From: Eremothecium cymbalariae DBVPG#7215
Lineage: Eukaryota; Ascomycota; Saccharomycetes; Saccharomycetales; Saccharomycetaceae
DNA length: 64,000 nucleotides
Direction of reading: 5' to 3'
Assembly: GCF_000235365.1 (NCBI RefSeq)
Contig: NC_016453.1
Coordinates: 1,321,852 to 1,385,851, forward strand
Positions 1-12,400 of this stretch are shown here, piece by piece. The position numbers and the translations under genes are program-made. The notes beneath the pieces were generated by a model. That model did not search any database and was not told where the DNA came from. It saw nothing but the letters and a program-made list of their open reading frames with translations. How positions within the stretch are numbered: the stretch's first letter is position 1; every line of letters begins with the position of its first letter.

Positions 1-2
1 AT

Positions 3-548
3 CTTGAGTTGAGGGGGCAGATTGTTCCTATAAATGTGCGTGTGACTGTGGATACCATAGAACGGAAGGTTGTCTCTCCCGATGAGGCCTACGGTGACTT
101 TGTTGGTGCAAAGGCCTCCTACGGCTACCATGTTCGAGTCGCGAAAACCTTAGCAGATGTATTTACCCATTCTGGATTCTCAGACGGCTACACACAATGT
201 TTGTGGATCAACAGCGGAGATTTTCACTACGACGAAAACTCTCAACGCAGCATTAAAGTTGAAACCAAAATCCCCCATGTCGAAAAAATTCTGAAACCAA
301 GTATTGAAGAACTACAGGAGTCGACTGCTGGTTCCAATCTGCCGCACCCTGCAAACTTATTACTGGTATTTGGTAAATGGCCCCATATCCAACGCAAGTT
401 CGAAGAGTCTAAGCATCTCTTCAATGGTGCAGATGGCGCTCACAACTTCTTTGATGGACAGCTCGATCTCCCGGGGGCTACGCCCCACGGTAATATCTGC
501 ATTGAAGACGGCTGTATGATCGCGCTGTCCGCCTTGGCCACGCTGTAA
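3..548 (+). CDS. SPOUT-type RNA methyltransferase, C-terminal part (YGR283C/YMR310C family)
   Basis: The gene enters from the left edge already open, so only about the last 180 residues are present and the start lies outside the window. The pattern matches the SPOUT1 (C9orf114) family of putative RNA methyltransferases: an RGQIVP.NVRVTV strand, then YGYHVRVAKTL, a DGY segment, LLLVFG near the knot, and the family's C-terminal IEDGCMIALSALATL, where the trefoil knot binds S-adenosylmethionine. S. cerevisiae has two paralogues, YGR283C and YMR310C, and both border the regions that are interleaved downstream here, so this is the single unduplicated form. The family is expected to be nuclear; its RNA substrate in yeast is not something I can state. 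Identification rests on motif resemblance plus gene order. Confidence 0.8.
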   Translation, partial: LELRGQIVPINVRVTVDTIERKVVSPDEAYGDFVGAKASYGYHVRVAKTLADVFTHSGFSDGYTQCLWINSGDFHYDENSQRSIKVETKIPHVEKILKPSIEELQESTAGSNLPHPANLLLVFGKWPHIQRKFEESKHLFNGADGAHNFFDGQLDLPGATPHGNICIEDGCMIALSALATL

Positions 549-924
549 TCGCTTACGTGGTTGCATCATTCTATATCCCCGTATATATATAAAACTTTTC
601 TTTTAATGTTAACAAAGTAGGCTGATACGTAAGTATTACTGCGGTTATTCTGAGCCCGGGTCACATGATAATCACGTGAACGCTTATTTATATAGATGCC
701 AAACTCTAATTTTAGAAACATCATCATATACGATATAGAATGGTGCTTTCTTTTTTGAAGATTCATCTAGGTTTCTGTAATATATAATTCCATTCATATG
801 TACATCTCTTTTACTGAGCCACATCTCATATTATATATATATATATATATATATATGGTTACGGAGTTTGCGCTATAATTCATTGACCGCTAAAACTATA
901 ACCTAAAAAACAACATCAATCGAA
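549..924. promoter_or_regulatory. Intergenic: 3' end of SPOUT gene and BGL2 promoter, with AT microsatellite
   Basis: AT-rich, no coding sequence seen. It holds an alternating TA run at about 831-856, some 70 bases before the BGL2 start, which could serve as a TATA-like or nucleosome-free element. A CACGTG site lies at about 673-678. The BGL2 leader is purine-rich with AAA just before the ATG. Confidence 0.5.
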
Positions 925-1854
925 ATGCGTTTGTTAGCTGCTATTAGTGTTGGTCTACTGGGTGCTTCCACCGCTCATGCTGTGGGTGAGTTGGCTTTCA
1001 ACCTAGGTGTCAAGAAGAAAGACGGAACCTGTAAATATTTGCAGGACTACAAGAATGATCTCGAAGCTTTAAAGCCATACACAGATACTGTTAAGTTTTA
1101 TGCTTCCTCTGACTGTAACACTTTACAATATCTAGCCCCTGCAGCTGATCAGGAAGGATTCAAGCTATTTGTTGGTATCTGGCCCGACGATGATGCTCAC
1201 TTTGCTGCTGAGAAAGAGGCTTTACAAAAGTATTTGCCCGAGATTAAGTCTTCCACCGTTCGGGGTTTCTTAGTCGGTTCTGAGTCTTTATATCGTGATG
1301 ATATATCTGCTTCTGATCTAGCCAAAAGGATCAAGGAAGTTCGTGATTTGCTACCAAGCATCAAGGACTCCCAAGGAAATTCTTATGGTGGTAAGCTTGT
1401 AGGTACCGTTGACTCTTGGAATGTTATTGTCGATGGTGCCACTCGTCCTGTCATTGAAGAGGCTGATTTCGTTATGGCTAACGCCTTTTCATACTGGCAA
1501 GGTCAAACAATGAACAATGCGTCCTTCTCGTTCTTTGACGACATCATGCAGGCTCTTCAATCCATTCAGACTGTCAAGGGTACCACCGATATCACCTTCT
1601 ATGTAGGTGAAACTGGCTGGGCTACTGAAGGCAGTAGCTTCCAAGACTCTGTGCCATCCTTGGATAACGCTAAACAGTTCTGGAAGGAGGGTATTTGTGC
1701 CATGAGAGCATGGGGAGTAAACGTTATTGTTTTTGAGGCCTTCGACGAAGAATGGAAGCCAATAACCTCCGGTATGGACGGTGTCGAAAACCATTGGGGT
1801 GTCTGGACCTCCGATAGGCAATTAAAATACAAACTAGATTGCGATTTTGATTGA
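925..1854 (+). CDS. BGL2: Cell wall beta-1,3-glucan glucosyltransferase Bgl2 (GH17)
   Basis: Secreted GH17 endo-beta-1,3-glucanase/transglucosylase that introduces intrachain beta-1,6 linkages into wall beta-1,3-glucan. The 309 residues match the usual length (313 in S. cerevisiae). A signal peptide covers about residues 1-19 (hydrophobic core, cleavage after AHA). The proton donor is Glu120 in VGSESLY and the nucleophile is Glu229 in VGETGWATEG, both intact. There is no serine-rich or GPI tail, as expected for a wall protein retained without an anchor. It is the YGR282C counterpart and lies, as expected, next to the YGR283C homologue. The ATG has AAA before it and is the only reasonable start, because the signal peptide begins there. 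Confidence 0.96.
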   Translation: MRLLAAISVGLLGASTAHAVGELAFNLGVKKKDGTCKYLQDYKNDLEALKPYTDTVKFYASSDCNTLQYLAPAADQEGFKLFVGIWPDDDAHFAAEKEALQKYLPEIKSSTVRGFLVGSESLYRDDISASDLAKRIKEVRDLLPSIKDSQGNSYGGKLVGTVDSWNVIVDGATRPVIEEADFVMANAFSYWQGQTMNNASFSFFDDIMQALQSIQTVKGTTDITFYVGETGWATEGSSFQDSVPSLDNAKQFWKEGICAMRAWGVNVIVFEAFDEEWKPITSGMDGVENHWGVWTSDRQLKYKLDCDFD

Positions 1855-2479
1855 TTTCCTTTAACCAAAAATGTCTTATTTTCACCAACTTGAAAAATGG
1901 CTCCCCCTAACCTGCTTTTAAGCCTAACTACTACTGCTATAAATACATTATAGCCACCCAATTTCTGAGCCAACGTCTGTTCCACTAAGTATAAATATAA
2001 ATATACCCATTGATTGGCATTTTTGTCCTCGGGCTTGAATAACGTTTTCTGAAATCTATATAATTCTATAGCAAATACCTTTACCTGTTATTAGACTGGC
2101 CCCCCCCCCCATCCGCTGGACTATCTTAATGGTCCAGAGCCCATCTTCCTGATATCTGATAATCCCAGTGACCGTCCTACCTACTAACACTACCTATCCA
2201 TGAATCTTCATCTGATCTAATCACCGTACATTATGATTCCCGTATCCAACGACCTTCAAAAGTTCCGTAGTCTTTTTTCTCGAGATGCCCTTTTGGTGAA
2301 AAATTTTCTGTTCTAAGCAGAATAAAACATCATACTACAGCGTTGAGAATCATCTCAGCAACTATTTTAATTCTGTTTGCAGACGTTTTGTGTGTTAGGA
2401 TCCTCTAGTGCTACTGATATCCACGTTTAAGGGAAGATCTACTCTTTAACACTCGACTAATTAGTTAATCGCTACCATC
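1855..2479. promoter_or_regulatory. Intergenic: BGL2 3' region and NIP1 promoter
   Basis: 625 bases without a gene. It holds BGL2 3' sequence and a run of 11 C at 2100-2110, then a T-rich stretch near 2270-2310 typical of strong housekeeping promoters. No named site was recognised with confidence. Confidence 0.4.
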
Positions 2480-4939
2480 ATGTCCCGTTTTTTCTCCCGT
2501 GGGTACCACTATGATAGTGCTTCTTCTAGTGAAGAAGAAGAATTATTGTCCTCTTCAGAAGAGGAGTTGTTGGCGTCTTCGGATGAGGAAGAATTAGTAT
2601 CAGACGACTCTTTTTTTAATGATTCGGAATCTGAATCTGTGGAATCTGATGATGATTCCGATAGTAAACCATATGGACCAGATTGGTTTAAGAAACCGCA
2701 GTTTAGGAAAGCAGGGACTTCGTCTGGTGCAACTGGTGCAAGCAGGTTCTTGAAGAGCAACCATTATGCTGGTTCGGATGATTCGGATGATGAAGGTAAG
2801 AAAGTTGTGAAATCTGGTAAAGATAAATTATTAGATGAAATGAATGCATCATATAGCAGGATCGATGCAGCGGACCTAACTCAGGATTGGGTTACTATTC
2901 TTTCTGAGTTTGAGAATGTGACTAAGTTACTAGTCAAGGCACAGCAGCAGAACTTTGGCACGCCTAATGTATTCATCAAAGTAGTTGCACAAGTTGAAGA
3001 TTTGGTTGCTGGTACCTCCCAATCGGACATCAAGAACAAAGCTGTTTCCAAGGCTTATAATACCGTGAAGCAGAGAGTTAAAAAAATTGCCAGAGATATT
3101 GAGGTATTGCTTGCTAAGTTCAGGGAGTCGCCGGCTGCCTTTGATAAGGAAACTACTGTGGAATTTACACAATCAAAGGAGATGTCTGGTACTCCATTTA
3201 TGTTAGGTATTGGTTCAAAGTCCTTTGATATGTCTTCAGTTGCTACAGGTTCTTCACAATCTGATTTTTTCAGTGCATTGCATATTGTTATCGATTCTAG
3301 AGGTAAAAAAGGTACTGATATTCAAGGCCAGATCAAGACTATGGCTGAATTGGTCGAAATTGCGAAGACTCCGTACGAATCTATTGTTGCGTACTTGAAT
3401 TTAATTCCAATTAGATTTGATGCCTGTTCCGGTTTAGCGTACCAGCCTCTAGAACAATGGAAAGCTGTTCATGATAATGTTGTTGATTTGTTAACCATTT
3501 TGGAGGCTAATATTGGTAGTTATCACGTCACGGAGCTTGCCCCACGTAATGAATTTATAGAGGATGAGCCCGTTCCAAACGAACAAGGTGTTAAAGAAAT
3601 TTTGGGTTCTGTCTTTTCCTTCGTTGAAAGATTGGATGATGAATTTAATAAATCGTTGCTGAATACCGATCCCCACTCCAGTGATTACTTGGACCGTCTA
3701 AGGGATGAACAATCTATCTATAGCTTGATCTTAAGATCACAGTTATACTTAGAGTCTGTTTTACCTGAATCCTCCGCGGGCAGGTATTTAGCACGTTCGT
3801 TCGTTAGAAGATTAGACCATATTTATTACAAGCCATCCAAGCTTGTGGAAATTATCGAACGTGCTGCGTGGGCAAAAGCTCCTAATGGTGCTACTTCTAA
3901 ATATATCACCTATTCCTCAGATCCCGATTATATCGGTAAACTAATTGATACGTTGTGTACCTTCGTATCCAATGAACATGATCAATTGTTGAAGAAACGT
4001 GCAACTTTGTACCAAATTTATTTCTATGCATTGAACAATGAGTTTAAGAAGGGTAAAGATATGTTAGTCGAGTCCAATGTGAGGACCGCTATCAATTCCC
4101 AAGATCCTACGATACAGATTTTGTTCAACAGAGTAGTTGTTCAATTAGGTATAGCTGCATTCAAACTGTGTTTGGTTGAGGATTGTCATCAAATTCTCAA
4201 TGAAGTCTCAACTGCCTCCCATCTCAGAGACATTTTGGGACAACAGTCACTACAAAGAGCTTCTAACAATGTTGGTGCCAATGGCACTGCCACTCCAACC
4301 GAACAATTATGCTTACCATTCCACCAACATATCAACCTGGATCTGATTGATGCTGTCTTTATGACATGTTCACTATTGATTGAAATTCCACACATGGCAG
4401 CCTTCTTTTCTGGTATCAAAGTCAAGAGAATTCCTTATTCTCAAAAGTCTATCCGTCGTGCTTTAGAGCACTACGAGAAATCCAGCTTTCAAGGTTCACC
4501 AGAGACTTTGAGAGACCATGTCATTCATGCTGCTAAAGCTATGCAAAAGGGTAATTGGTCACAATGTATTCAATATTTGAGAGGTATTTCTACTTGGTCC
4601 TTATTGGGTAATAATGTCGAAGAAGTATTTATCAAATTGAGCGAAAGAGTACAAATTGAATCCTTGAAGACATATATTTTTACATACAAAAGGTTTTACA
4701 GTAAACTGTCTGTTGCTAAGCTATCACAGCTGTTCAGCCTGCCCAATGAACAAGTTATTGAGGTCGTTGAATCTTTGACAGATGGTATGAACATCAAAGG
4801 TTCTCTGAACGAGTCGAAAGAAATGATTATTTTTGAGAGGGGTGATGAGATTACCAAGTTGGAGGAAGTTGCAATAAAGTTGAACAAGGAGACAAAATAC
4901 CAAATTGAACGTTTGAATAATGTTTCCCAACGGCAATAA
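2480..4939 (+). CDS. NIP1: Translation initiation factor eIF3 subunit c (Nip1)
   Basis: Core subunit of eIF3, which binds eIF1, eIF5 and the 40S ribosome and helps start-codon selection in the cytoplasm. The protein is 819 residues (812 in S. cerevisiae). It opens with the family's very acidic, serine-rich segment (about 15-65, runs of SSSEEEE and SDDDSDS, probable CK2 sites), followed by [11 protein letters not shown]. The eIF3c N-terminal domain follows (about 130-650), and a PCI domain lies near 670-790 with the winged-helix part [17 protein letters not shown]. It is the YMR309C counterpart and converges on the HMG-box gene 344 bases downstream. The start agrees with the conserved MSRFF N-terminus. 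Confidence 0.97.
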   Translation: MSRFFSRGYHYDSASSSEEEELLSSSEEELLASSDEEELVSDDSFFNDSESESVESDDDSDSKPYGPDWFKKPQFRKAGTSSGATGASRFLKSNHYAGSDDSDDEGKKVVKSGKDKLLDEMNASYSRIDAADLTQDWVTILSEFENVTKLLVKAQQQNFGTPNVFIKVVAQVEDLVAGTSQSDIKNKAVSKAYNTVKQRVKKIARDIEVLLAKFRESPAAFDKETTVEFTQSKEMSGTPFMLGIGSKSFDMSSVATGSSQSDFFSALHIVIDSRGKKGTDIQGQIKTMAELVEIAKTPYESIVAYLNLIPIRFDACSGLAYQPLEQWKAVHDNVVDLLTILEANIGSYHVTELAPRNEFIEDEPVPNEQGVKEILGSVFSFVERLDDEFNKSLLNTDPHSSDYLDRLRDEQSIYSLILRSQLYLESVLPESSAGRYLARSFVRRLDHIYYKPSKLVEIIERAAWAKAPNGATSKYITYSSDPDYIGKLIDTLCTFVSNEHDQLLKKRATLYQIYFYALNNEFKKGKDMLVESNVRTAINSQDPTIQILFNRVVVQLGIAAFKLCLVEDCHQILNEVSTASHLRDILGQQSLQRASNNVGANGTATPTEQLCLPFHQHINLDLIDAVFMTCSLLIEIPHMAAFFSGIKVKRIPYSQKSIRRALEHYEKSSFQGSPETLRDHVIHAAKAMQKGNWSQCIQYLRGISTWSLLGNNVEEVFIKLSERVQIESLKTYIFTYKRFYSKLSVAKLSQLFSLPNEQVIEVVESLTDGMNIKGSLNESKEMIIFERGDEITKLEEVAIKLNKETKYQIERLNNVSQRQ

Positions 4940-5283
4940 GCCTTGCCTTCGTCTCTTTAATGTATAAAAAGCTTTTAGGTTTCTCCAAGATGTCATGTAC
5001 TTTATATCGTTGTTCTGTCACAATTCTTGATGTGATTGAGCATTCTATATACACAATGCTAATATATACTTAACTCCTTGTACTGTTTCATGTATATGTA
5101 TTATAATATTAAAACACTACAGAGAATGTTAAGTCAAGAAGCCCAAAATTAGATTTGGAGGATCGACAAAAATGTTAATAACGTTCCTATAAACCTGCAC
5201 TGTGTTTGACTTAGCGATCCTTAAGACATGGGAGGGGCATAAAGATCCTTAATAGTGCGCCGTATCCTAGATCAAAAAAAATG
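4940..5283. terminator. Convergent 3' regions of NIP1 and the HMG-box gene
   Basis: The two genes end tail to tail here. The stretch is AT-rich with TATATA and TATGTA-type efficiency elements around 5045-5105, as in yeast polyadenylation regions. No coding sequence seen. Confidence 0.4.
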
Positions 5284-6612
5284 TTAGTCACCAGAATTTA
5301 TGTTCCTGAATCCATCTAAAAGGTCCGGGGTGAAAGTCGTAATATTCAAATTATTTTCCAATTCCTCCAGCTTCAATTTTTTAACCGGACAATACTTGTA
5401 TTTGGGATAAACCATATGGTGATGACTTTTTTCAACTTTTGAAAACTTGACGAACTCCTCACGGCAGCGACTGGATTCCGAGTTCCACATCAGGGTGATC
5501 ACCTGAGCTAGCACAGTGTGATTACTAAACTTTGGATCCAAAGGAACACGTTCCTGTATAGTCGACGGTGCAGTATGTGCGCCATTGCCAATTCTGGAAT
5601 CATTTTGCCGGTAAAGTTGCTCATTAATGATCTCGGATAATCGCTGCATATGAGGTAACTGCTCAAAGGCAAGCCCCCGACGCGATTTCACCGTTTCCGA
5701 GAGAAATTTTAAAACGGTATACTCGTCAAGAGATTGGAACTCCTTTTGAACCACCCCAACAAGGTCTGTCACGATTTTGACGACCTTTAGAATGGATAAA
5801 GCTTTCATCAAGGAGGACCTATAAAGCATAAAGCTGTTAAGGGGCCGTTTCATCTTACCCTCAATAAATTCATAGTATTTTGTCTTGCGTTTACGGTCAT
5901 CGGACTCTCGTAATAAGTTCATGTGCCTTAGACGCAATAGTAAGAAGTCTAAATGTGATAAACTTGACGTGGAACTAGAAGTTGAAGTGAAATCATTATA
6001 TCCGGATGATGTGCGTACCTCAATTTGGTAGGGGGATCCATCATCGTCCACAGCCTCGCGCACAGTAAAACGGGGAAACTGCTTTAATTGATTTGAACAT
6101 CTCTTTCTCCGTTGATTTAACCACATCCATCGATTTAAAGCAGTAGAATCCTCAGAAATGATTGCAGAAGTCTCCTCAGCGTTTCGCATTTTGGCAAAAT
6201 AGGGTTCAAACTCCAAGGCAAGGATCTCCAACTTTTCTGGTAAGAAATGCTGCTGCGGAAATAGTTCAAAAACTTCATAGACAGTATCTAACAGCACATT
6301 CTTCTTTTCCTGTAATTTGGAAATAATATGAGATGAACGCTCCGGGGTCATAGGAGATATTGGTAGCCAGTCAGCTTTGTTTTCGATTTCAATCTTAGTT
6401 GTATCGCATTGCATTGACAAGTGAGCTTGTGCAACATACTTGTACACTGCAGGATGGTGGCTCCCATGTGCAGCGGCGACGCCAGCGACGCCGGTAACTT
6501 GAGAAAGCCCAGAAGGTACACCCGATATGTCGTATATCGCAGAACATGACCCCCGGCGTAGACTAGGAGCATGTGTGCCACCGCCAAAGCTGCTAACGCT
6601 ACTTATGCTTGC

Positions 6613-6646
<34 letters not shown>

Positions 6647-7662
6647 TTGTTGTTGTTGTTGTGTTTCGATATACGACCTGCAGAGCTCATAGATGTACGA
6701 AGCGTATGCGCTAAATTAGGAGCTGCTATCCTGCCACAGTCATTTGACACTATTCCTGCACATACGGACTTTGACCTCTTGTACACGCGCCCAGCGCCAC
6801 GAAAGGATCCATTGTGTAGAGATTGTGAAGCCGAAGAGATAGAATGCGATTTGGGCTGTTGTGGCTGCTGCTCCTGTTGTTGTGGCTGCTGTTGCTGTTG
6901 TAGCTGATCCTTTGGTGCAGCGAGATTCTGCACTTGTTGAAAAGATTCGGGCACCACGTTATAAAGCGAGTTGCACCAGACGTCAAAAATGCCCGCGTTC
7001 CACGCTACCGGTGCACTTGTTGAAGGCAGTGTGGGATTTGTTGATCCATTATCTTGCATAGTAAAAGTATTGTCAGTTATCGATTGCAATAAAGAATAGT
7101 CCACTGACAAAGATCTTTGATCCTCCATAGCATTTCCAGGGTTTTCTAAAGCATACATTGGATCGATATCAACTTCGAAACCACCACCGCTGCCTTCCTG
7201 CGGAAGATGTTGTACCGTTTGTTGTTGCTGTTGCTGCTGTTGCTGCTGTTGCTCTTTTTGTTTTTGTTTTTGTAGTAGTAACTGGTATGATTGTTGTTCT
7301 TGTTGTAGCCGTAGTCCTTGACGATGTAAAAGCTGCTGTTGCTGTAACTGTTGCACCATAGCTCGCTGTGTTTCTGAAGGAGAGATAAAGACTTTGGACA
7401 GATTGAATATCCCGTCTTCGCTGTCAGAGAGCGAGTTCAATCTTGAGAATACTTCCTCGTCCTCGTCCTCTTCTTCTTCCTCTTCGTCTTCCTGGTCCGC
7501 ATCTCCAGACTTAAACTTCACGCGGTCAAACCAATTCTTACCGGCAGTTGACTGAGCCATGGACCTCGTAGGTGTGAACTGTACACTTTCTCCGTACACC
7601 CCAACCTGAACTTGCTCGCCCTTGTCTTCAGACGGAATCCAAACACTATCCAGCGCCGTCAT
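5284..7662 (-). CDS. HMG-box (MATA_HMG-type) DNA-binding protein with interrupted box
   Basis: Likely nuclear regulator, 792 residues; I know no S. cerevisiae gene at this place. The C-terminal part reads as an HMG box cut in two. The first helix is at 603-622 (RPLNSFMLYRSS). About 90 residues of other sequence follow, and the box resumes at about 713-762 with LAQVITLMWNSES, EFVKFSKVEKSHHHMVYP and KYKYCPVKK, the typical end of Ste11/Rox1-type boxes. The N-terminal half is low-complexity: an acidic run (about 57-70), poly-Gln stretches, and an Asn/Ser run encoded at 6611-6660. The gene has a 1.8-kb upstream region, typical of a developmentally regulated factor. The HMG assignment is good; the target genes are unknown. 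It could regulate mating, development or stress. Confidence 0.75.
6611..6660 (-). repeat. Trinucleotide microsatellite inside the HMG-box gene
   Basis: On the plus strand a (GCT)n run continues into (GTT)n. On the coding strand this gives Asn codons followed by AGC serine codons. Further CAG/CAA tracts encoding glutamine lie at about 6850-6905 and 7215-7255. Length changes here would alter the protein without breaking the frame. Confidence 0.85.
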
Positions 7663-9464
7663 GCTCGCCTGTCTAATGATATTTAATTGTCCCCACGAAT
7701 GCTACTGCGCCCGCTGAACTGTTGGGACGAAAAATACCCTAATATATATCCCGAGAACCTATCCGATTTCCTCTTCTGTGATCCTCAACTATTGATCAAT
7801 CCAATCCCTCTAATTCTCCCTCTCCTTAAGCTGTTTCTCCCAAATTCTATACGTGGAGCTCTGTATTTTTTTCTCCTTCCTGCTACTTTTCACTTACAGA
7901 CACAGACACACAGTCTCTCTCTATAGTATCCTCTACCTATCAATAATATCCTCTACCCTCTTTCTCTTTCTCTTTCACACACACACTCTCTCTCTTTCTC
8001 TCCTATAGAGCTTGATTTTGGGATGTATGTTTCCTTAGTTTCACTCCTAGAAAGTCCCTTTTCGTAAAAGAAATCCGTAAGTCCTTCCTGTAAGTCCCAA
8101 ATCCAATCCCTCTTTTTAAAACTTTATCCTGTAAAAACACACTATATCTGTCTGTCCTGCCCGTTTAGCTCTCTGTTTCTGAAAGTTAAACTTTACTACG
8201 CTCTCTATTCGCCTTCAACTCTCTCAATACCACAGACTATTAATCTTCAGCTCTGTATGGTTCTCGTTCTCACCTTCTGTTTCTTGGTAAAAACAGCAAC
8301 ACACAGAAAGACACAGGCGCTCGAAAGACAATTACTAATGCATAATATAGGCACCATACATTATATTTTTTTTCCTCAAATAATCTATCCGTATCATAAA
8401 TATATACACTGACTTCTGTGTTTCTATCTGTGCTTCCAAACTAGTTGCTGCTGCCCACTCCCCGTATCCCTCACACACACAACTCTACATGCAATTTCCG
8501 TATCAGGTGGAAACTCTGCTTATGTTAGAAACTCTACCATAGCTGTTAAAGAGAAAAAAATGATAAAATCATTAAAATTGATGCCTAAACAGAATTCCAC
8601 TTGATTTTTTAAGTTTAAGCGTCTGCATAATAGTTGTACTGTTTCCCGTGGGAGCGCGTAGTAATAGAACCACCATTTCTACAGGCAAGACACGTTGGGA
8701 TATTGTTTGGCGTTTTTGCGGAAGCTGCGCGTATATTGTTATTGCTCAGAGAGGAGGTAGATCCCCAGATCCATTGGCAGCACTCAGCTGCGCTCAGCAG
8801 TGGAGGGACTGTTAGAAGAAGACGCGGAGCAGGAAGAATTAAAGGGAGGTAAGAGAGTTTCGTTTTTTAGGGGCAGCAGGCACATTCTGCAGACCCGGCT
8901 TAGATTAGAGCCTACATATGCATAAAGAAAACGGTTTTTGGGTACGCGTCACGCGGAATTATAAAAAATGAATGAGATGAGGGAGGGTGACGAGTTGAGA
9001 TTGGGGTGGACTGAGATGGGCGAAACTGAACTGCGGGTGTATGTATACGTCATTATGTGTAATTACGTCCACCTCATCTCCCCCTCTCCGTAAAAACGCA
9101 TGGGGCGCCGTCATCCTCGCAAAGGAAACACGCACTATCGGACTGCCACCGAAACGACTCAAAAAAATAAAGATAAATAATTAAAAAGATAAATAATTAA
9201 AAAATAAACAGAGCAGTTCTTAAGATTAAAAATACGTAATGTTTGTGACGATTGCCCCCTCCTTGTCTCAAAAGAGACCGAGTACGTATACATGGTTCCT
9301 ATGCGACCATTTGCAGCTCTTTACGGCTGCTTTTCTTGTTCAACCGCAGACCGCGCATATGTATTTGTGCATGCATACGCAACAACAAAACTATGATGAA
9401 GAATTAGAAACAAACTCCATTTTGGTTTGCGGTTCTTTTTTGTTTTTTTGTTTTTTCTTGCTTT
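7663..9464. promoter_or_regulatory. Long (1.8 kb) upstream region of the HMG-box gene
   Basis: No convincing gene in 1.8 kb; the short open frames show no family pattern. The 300-500 bases next to the HMG-box start are strongly pyrimidine-biased on the plus strand (CTCTCT and CACACA runs near 7900-8000), so the transcript would have a purine-rich leader. Around 9170-9230 is an A-rich stretch with a repeated GATAAATAATTAAAAA, which also marks the 3' end region of YOR1. The length suggests several regulatory modules, but I recognise none. Confidence 0.4.
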
Positions 9465-12400
9465 CTAAGCATCGAAGTCCGTCAAAGTAATACTGGATTG
9501 ATCACACATGCTACGGAAAATCGATCCCTGTTCATTGTACAAACGTAGGGGCGTATCGAATTCGGCTACACGGCCCTTTTCCATGACGAGTATGCGATCA
9601 TAGTGGAGGATTGTCTTGAGACGGTGGGCTACGCACATTATAGTGGCATGTTGAAACTCTTGGACGATCCGAGCTTGGATTTGTGCGTCTGTTTCGTAAT
9701 CAACAGAGGAAGTGGCCTCATCTAGAATTAAGATTTTCGTCTGACGGACTAGCGCGCGTGCGAGCGCCAAAAATTGCCGCTCCCCTACGGAGAAGTTCGA
9801 ACCATCCTCCTCCACAGTTTGGTCTAGATGGAACTTGTGCATGTTCTTGGTGTTGCCGTCGGACACGGGTTTACTGGTCGCTGTGGCATCGGATGTTGTG
9901 GCATTATGGTTGTTCAATGAAGAGACAGTGTCATTGCTGGTGGTTGTAGTGGCGTCAACGGCGGAAGACGTAGATGCCGCGGGCGCCACGGATGCTGCAT
10001 TTTCTGCGTGCGACGGCATCGATACTGGCAGACCGGTCTTTGTTGCAACTGTATCAGTCGCTTTCGTTGCTGCCGTAGCTGCAGACACAGTCTCGAACCC
10101 TTGTGCCCGGGCCAAATCATCGTTGTTTATTGCACCAGACCGTAAAAGCGCATCCCACAATTCGGTATCAGAGTGCTCCCCAAATGGGTCAAGATTCTTG
10201 CGGATCGTCCCCCTGAATAACAACGGATCCTGCGGAATGATAGACAACTTGCTACGCAGATTATATAAGCCTATTGTCGCAATATCGACACCGTCTATGG
10301 TAACGCTGCCGTTGCTCAACTCCACCAGCCTGTACAATGCATTGGTGATAGTAGACTTGCCTGCACCAGTACGTCCGCATATCCCGATTTTTTCTCCACT
10401 TGAAATATGGAAACTCACATCCTGGAGCACCAGGGGGAGTCCAGGTCTGTATGCAAGGGCTACATTATCAAAAGTGATCGCCCCACGTTCCGGCCATGCC
10501 TTTGGAGGAGCCATTTCCGGAATCCTATACGGTGCCTCTTTTGGAAGGCTATTGGCGTACGAAAGTACCCGTTCTGCACTGTTCATGTCGTTTTCTAACT
10601 GGGTCATTGCACGTAACAGAGTATTGAACAAATTTGGTAGCTGTAGGACGTAAGTTAGCAGCACACCAGTGGATGCAGGAGATATATTGAACCAGCCCGT
10701 AACACACAGAATAGATATTATCAAAGCAAATAAAACAGCAATCATACCAATTAATATAGAAACCCAACGTTGGGACGCATAAAGTGGGAAAGTCATTTCG
10801 TTCATGCGATCAATAAGGATATCAGATTTTTTTAAAAAACGTGCTTCTGCATGGTAAGCCTTAATGGTGTCTACTCCGCTTATGACCTCGTTGAAATTGT
10901 TTAATACAAATGAGCGCTGTACAGCCTCCAGGCGTTTAATCTCACGTGCAGAACACTGGTAATGGTCTGAAACGAGGATAAAGACAACCACGAGGAGGGG
11001 AACTGCAACAGCAAACCAAGGAAGATAAATAATAGACATGATGATGACACCCCAGATTACAGTGAACTGATAGCTAAACATTCTTAATGATTCCGTTAGC
11101 TCGTTGTCAAGAATGTCTGTATCTTTGGTGAACCGATTAAGAATACGACCGAGAGGTGTTGTGTCAATAAAGCTTACAGGAACATGTAACAGTCGATGTA
11201 GAGATTGCAAATTGATATTTTTAGAAGCTCTGAGACCCAAGTAGCTAACCAGACTAAATTGTATGTTTGTAGAAAGATAGTTTGCCATCACAAAAAAGAA
11301 ATACATGCCCATGTAGAAAGTGTCACTACGCCCACGGAACTTATATTCAGCCCAGAAAGACAGCCAAACGGAGTTGAACAAGGATAGGAAAGTTGTGATG
11401 ATGAAAAGAAAAATGATCATCGGAAGGATTAGGATTAACCAATTTCCACAAGCAGCACGAATGTACTGTTTGTAGATGGTAAAACTAAGGCTGTTCACCG
11501 CCCTTTCTTCTTGAGAAGCCAGACGGCCACTTACTTCGCCTTGTATAGACTCTGCAAAAGTGGATCTAGTAGTCGCGTGTTTTCTTAATGCGGTAAGATC
11601 ATCTAGTTGCTGTAACTGTCGAAGCTGGTCCTCTCTATCAAATTTTTCGGAAGAAATGTTGTCATCTTTACTTTCAGATTCAGTTTGCGACGCTAACTTC
11701 ATCAAATTTGCAAATTGCACATTGCGGGTTTTAAGTTCATCAACTGTACCTATATCAAAAGAGCCATCGGTGCCTAGATATATTACACGTGATGCCTGTT
11801 CAGTCAAAGAGATCTGGTGTGTAGCCAGGATTCTCGTCTTGTCACCTAATTTTCCAAGCAAACAGTCATTCATAATAGAGGCACCCACTCGTGCATCGAC
11901 AGCACTAAGGATGTCATCAAAGAGATAGATGTCACGAACTTTGTACACGCATCTGGCCAAGTTTATACGAGCTTTCTGTCCACCGGATAACGTTATTCCA
12001 CGTTCACCGACTTCTGTTTTGTCACCTGCAGGAAGCACGGACATATCCCGATCCAATGAGCAGACACGCATAACCTCCCTATAGAGATTTTCGTCATATG
12101 GTGAACCAAACGTTATATTATCACGAATTGTTGCATTCTGAATCCATGGAGCTCCACAAAATAGCATACGACCATTATACTGGATATCCCCATTAGTTTT
12201 GTGCATGAATCCAGCTAAAGCATTTAATAAGGAAGTTTTTCCTGTTCCGATCGCGCCAGTGATTACTAAAAGTTCACCTTTTTTCACTTCAAAAGAGAGG
12301 TCCGAAAACCCACTAAATGAGGTCTTGGATAAATCCACCTTTTCTTTCTGAGCCTCCTTTTCTGCAGACGATGTGGTCTGTAAGTTAGTTTCATCTTTAA

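Noticed and set aside
9835..10653. A 272-codon plus-strand open frame
   Set aside because: It is antisense to YOR1, over its low-complexity insertion and NBD2, and shows no family pattern. Codon bias of YOR1 explains it.
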